DNA from: Thiobacillus sp.
Lineage (GTDB): Bacteria; Pseudomonadota; Gammaproteobacteria; Burkholderiales; Thiobacillaceae
Reading direction: 5' to 3'
DNA length: 64,000 bases
Assembly (NCBI GenBank): GCA_024708885.1
Contig: JANJXT010000035.1
Location: 1 to 64,000 of the forward strand
Every line of letters starts with the position of its first letter. Positions within the stretch are counted from its first letter, which is position 1. A model generated the notes under the pieces. The model made no database searches, was not told the origin of the DNA, and saw only the letters and a program-made list of their open reading frames with translations. The position numbers and the translations under genes were made by a program. This document shows, one piece after another, positions 62,303 to 64,000 of this stretch.

Positions 62303-62617
62303 ATGGAACCTTTGTTAGTCTTGACCAATGTACCCGACGCCGCGACGGCAGAAAAGCTGGCGCGCGCGCTGGTCGACGCGCATGCGGCGGCGTGCGTGAA
62401 CGTTCTGGCACCCTGCCGCTCCATATATCGATGGCAGGGCGCGGTCGAGTCCGCGACGGAAATCCCGCTGCTGATCAAGACCACGCGGGCCGCGTACCCG
62501 CGGCTTGAACAAATCGTTCGCGCCGAGCATCCTTACGCGCTGCCGGAACTGATTGCCGTACCGATTCAACAAGGCCTGCCTGCCTATCTCGATTGGCTGG
62601 CCGCGGAGACCAATTAA
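62303..62617 (+). CDS. cutA: CutA1 divalent-ion tolerance protein
   Basis: A 104-residue trimeric cytosolic protein. Family motifs: VLTNVPDAATAEKLARALVDAHAAACVNVL, IYRWQGAVESATEIPLLIKT and HPYALPELIAVPI. Its binding function is not well defined. It starts 2 bp before the dsbD ATG region (gap of 2 bp between stop and ATG), the common cutA-dsbD pair. Confidence 0.96.
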   Translation: MEPLLVLTNVPDAATAEKLARALVDAHAAACVNVLAPCRSIYRWQGAVESATEIPLLIKTTRAAYPRLEQIVRAEHPYALPELIAVPIQQGLPAYLDWLAAETN

Positions 62618-62619
62618 GC

Positions 62620-64000
62620 ATGAAAACCTGGACGCTCAAACTCCTGGCCTTACTTTGGGGCGTGCTGGCGCTTTTTCCAGCGGCACACGCCGAAGAATTC
62701 CTGGACCCCGAAGTCGCCTTCAAGTTCTCGGCGCGCGCGCTCGACGCCGACACGCTGGAAGCGCGCTGGCAGATCGCCGACGGCTACTACATGTACCGCG
62801 ACAAGTTCAGGTTCGAAGTGGCCGGCGGCACGCTGGCCGCGCCGAAGTTTCCCGCCGGCAAGATCAAGGAAGACGAGTACTTCGGCAAGACCGAGGCCTA
62901 TGTCGGCGACGTGCGCATCGTGCTGCCGTTCCAGCGCGCGCCGGGCACCACCGCGGTCACCCTCAAGACCGTGTCGCAGGGCTGCGCCGAAGCGGGACTG
63001 TGCTACACACCGCAGACGGTGAGCGCGACCATCCAGCTGCCCGCGCCGGTGGCGGCCGCGCCCGCTGCGGCAAAGCCTGTGGCCTCCGTGCTCGACGGCC
63101 TGCGCAGCCTCGCCGGCGACTTCGGCATGCCCAAGGTGCTGCCCGCAGAGGAGGCCTTCCTCGTCGATGCCACGCTCGCCGACGCGCAGACCGTGAAAGT
63201 CGCCTACACGCTGACGCCCGACACCTATCTGTATCGCGACAAGCTCGCCTTCGTCGTGACCTCGCCCGCCGACATCCAGGTGGCGCAGGCCGAAACACCG
63301 GCGGGCGAGGTCAAGGACGATCCGAATTTCGGCCGCACCGAGGTGTATCACGCCGACTTCGCCGCCAGAGTGACGCTGTCGCGCGCGCTCGTCGAAGGCG
63401 AAACCCTGGTGCTGCAAGCCGGCTGGCAGGGCTGCAACGAGGCCGTCGGCATCTGCTATCCGCCGCTCGACCGGGCCTTCACACTCACCGGCGGGACCGC
63501 CGCCGCGAGCGGTACCGCGGTGGTCACCGCGCCGACCGAACCCGCGGGGGAATCAGACACTTCGAAAATCGAGCAGGTATTGAAGGGCGGCAGCTTCTGG
63601 GGGGTGGTCGCCACCTTCTTCGGCCTCGGCCTGCTGCTGTCGCTGACGCCCTGCGTGTTTCCCATGATTCCGATCCTGTCGGGCATCATCGCCGGGCAGA
63701 AGAAAGACCTCACGAAGACCAGCGGTTTTCTGCTCTCCTTGGCCTACGTGCTCGGCATGGCGATCACCTACGCGCTCGCCGGCGTGGCCGCGGCGCTGTC
63801 GGGTACCCTGCTGTCGAATGCCATGCAGAATCCGTGGGCGCTCGGCGTCGGGGCCGGCATCTTCGTGCTGCTCGCGCTTTCCATGTTCGGCTTCTTCGAG
63901 ATCCAGCTGCCGAGCGCGCTGCAAAGCCGGTTCTCGGATGCGTCGAACAGGATGAAGGGCGGAAACTTTGTGGGCGTATTCGTCATGGGCGCGCTCTCCG
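62620..64000 (+). CDS. dsbD: Thiol:disulfide interchange protein DsbD, 5' part, with two N-terminal domains
   Basis: DsbD carries reducing power from cytosolic thioredoxin to the periplasm. The frame is open to the window end (460 codons seen), so it is not in the ORF track. A signal peptide (LKLLALLWGVLALFPAAHA) is followed by two related alpha domains: residues ~25-150 (WQIADGYYMYRDKFRFEV, CAEAGLCYTP) and ~170-300 (YTLTPDTYLYRDKLAFVV, CNEAVGICYPP). Usual DsbD has one. The membrane domain then starts with LLLSLTPCVFPMIPILSG (Cys about 345). The C-terminal thioredoxin domain lies beyond the window. Confidence 0.93.
   Translation, partial: MKTWTLKLLALLWGVLALFPAAHAEEFLDPEVAFKFSARALDADTLEARWQIADGYYMYRDKFRFEVAGGTLAAPKFPAGKIKEDEYFGKTEAYVGDVRIVLPFQRAPGTTAVTLKTVSQGCAEAGLCYTPQTVSATIQLPAPVAAAPAAAKPVASVLDGLRSLAGDFGMPKVLPAEEAFLVDATLADAQTVKVAYTLTPDTYLYRDKLAFVVTSPADIQVAQAETPAGEVKDDPNFGRTEVYHADFAARVTLSRALVEGETLVLQAGWQGCNEAVGICYPPLDRAFTLTGGTAAASGTAVVTAPTEPAGESDTSKIEQVLKGGSFWGVVATFFGLGLLLSLTPCVFPMIPILSGIIAGQKKDLTKTSGFLLSLAYVLGMAITYALAGVAAALSGTLLSNAMQNPWALGVGAGIFVLLALSMFGFFEIQLPSALQSRFSDASNRMKGGNFVGVFVMGALS

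Overview
The window looks like a chromosomal segment of a chemolithoautotrophic, probably sulfur-oxidising betaproteobacterium of the Thiobacillus type. The reasons are high GC with dense ORFs, a non-carboxysomal form IA RuBisCO operon with CbbQ/CbbO, three SulP anion transporters and a TauE/SafE-type exporter beside it, a split haem operon of the hemC-hemD-hemX-hemY type, and PyrB paired with an inactive PyrC-like protein. The genus is inferred from gene content and was not tested. No rRNA, tRNA, insertion sequence, CRISPR array or prophage was seen.

Layout. 1-3.4 kb: 3' end of recG, ubiC, a UbiA-like protein that has lost its metal-binding aspartates, a thioredoxin-fold protein and the RuBisCO regulator cbbR. 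3.35-5.3 kb: a cbb-type promoter next to cbbR that drives only a ~130-nt RNA ending in a strong terminator, then purC, a REP-like pair and an unknown ORF, then a second, near-identical promoter in front of cbbL. 5.4-11 kb: cbbL, cbbS, cbbQ, cbbO and a small conserved ORF. Almost every gap here holds a different palindromic repeat. 11-13.3 kb: SulP transporter and gamma-class carbonic anhydrase, plausibly for inorganic carbon supply.

13.3-26.2 kb is the most unusual part. It is an anion-transport and signalling island with a TauE/SafE exporter operon, an NtrC-type two-component system, two further SulP transporters and an OmpR-type two-component system. Each of three transporter modules carries a small universal-stress-like (USP) protein. 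I see sigma-54-type -24/-12 elements in front of the exporter operon and of SulP-2. TTGAC direct repeats with exact 11-bp period lie in front of the OmpR-type regulator gene, in front of SulP-3 and in the exporter operon leader. Together these look like a two-regulator circuit for anion (bicarbonate, sulfate or sulfite) traffic next to the Calvin-cycle genes.

26-37.4 kb: thioredoxin, PIN-domain protein, a NhaR-like regulator divergent from htpX, then yqhA-, TerC- and AI-2E-type membrane proteins, an RsmB-like methyltransferase, an acyl-CoA synthetase with a FadL-type porin, and MscS. 37.5-43.8 kb: rpmG, rpmB, radC, coaBC, dut, a diguanylate cyclase behind a sigma-54-like promoter, and lnt. 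43.8-47.5 kb: a translationally coupled pyrimidine and housekeeping operon (yqgE, ruvX, pyrR, pyrB, pyrC'). 48-55.3 kb: GGDEF-EAL protein, fbp (Calvin cycle and gluconeogenesis), mpl, and a hybrid kinase with a LuxR-type regulator. 55.4-64 kb: thioredoxin-like protein, hemCDXY, a ferredoxin-type flavin reductase, an epimerase-like protein, fxsA, cutA and the 5' part of dsbD with a duplicated N-terminal domain.

Dispersed repeats are a theme. A ~145-bp element with CACAGAG-type inverted ends occurs in two full copies and one short copy, each ending just upstream of a start codon.
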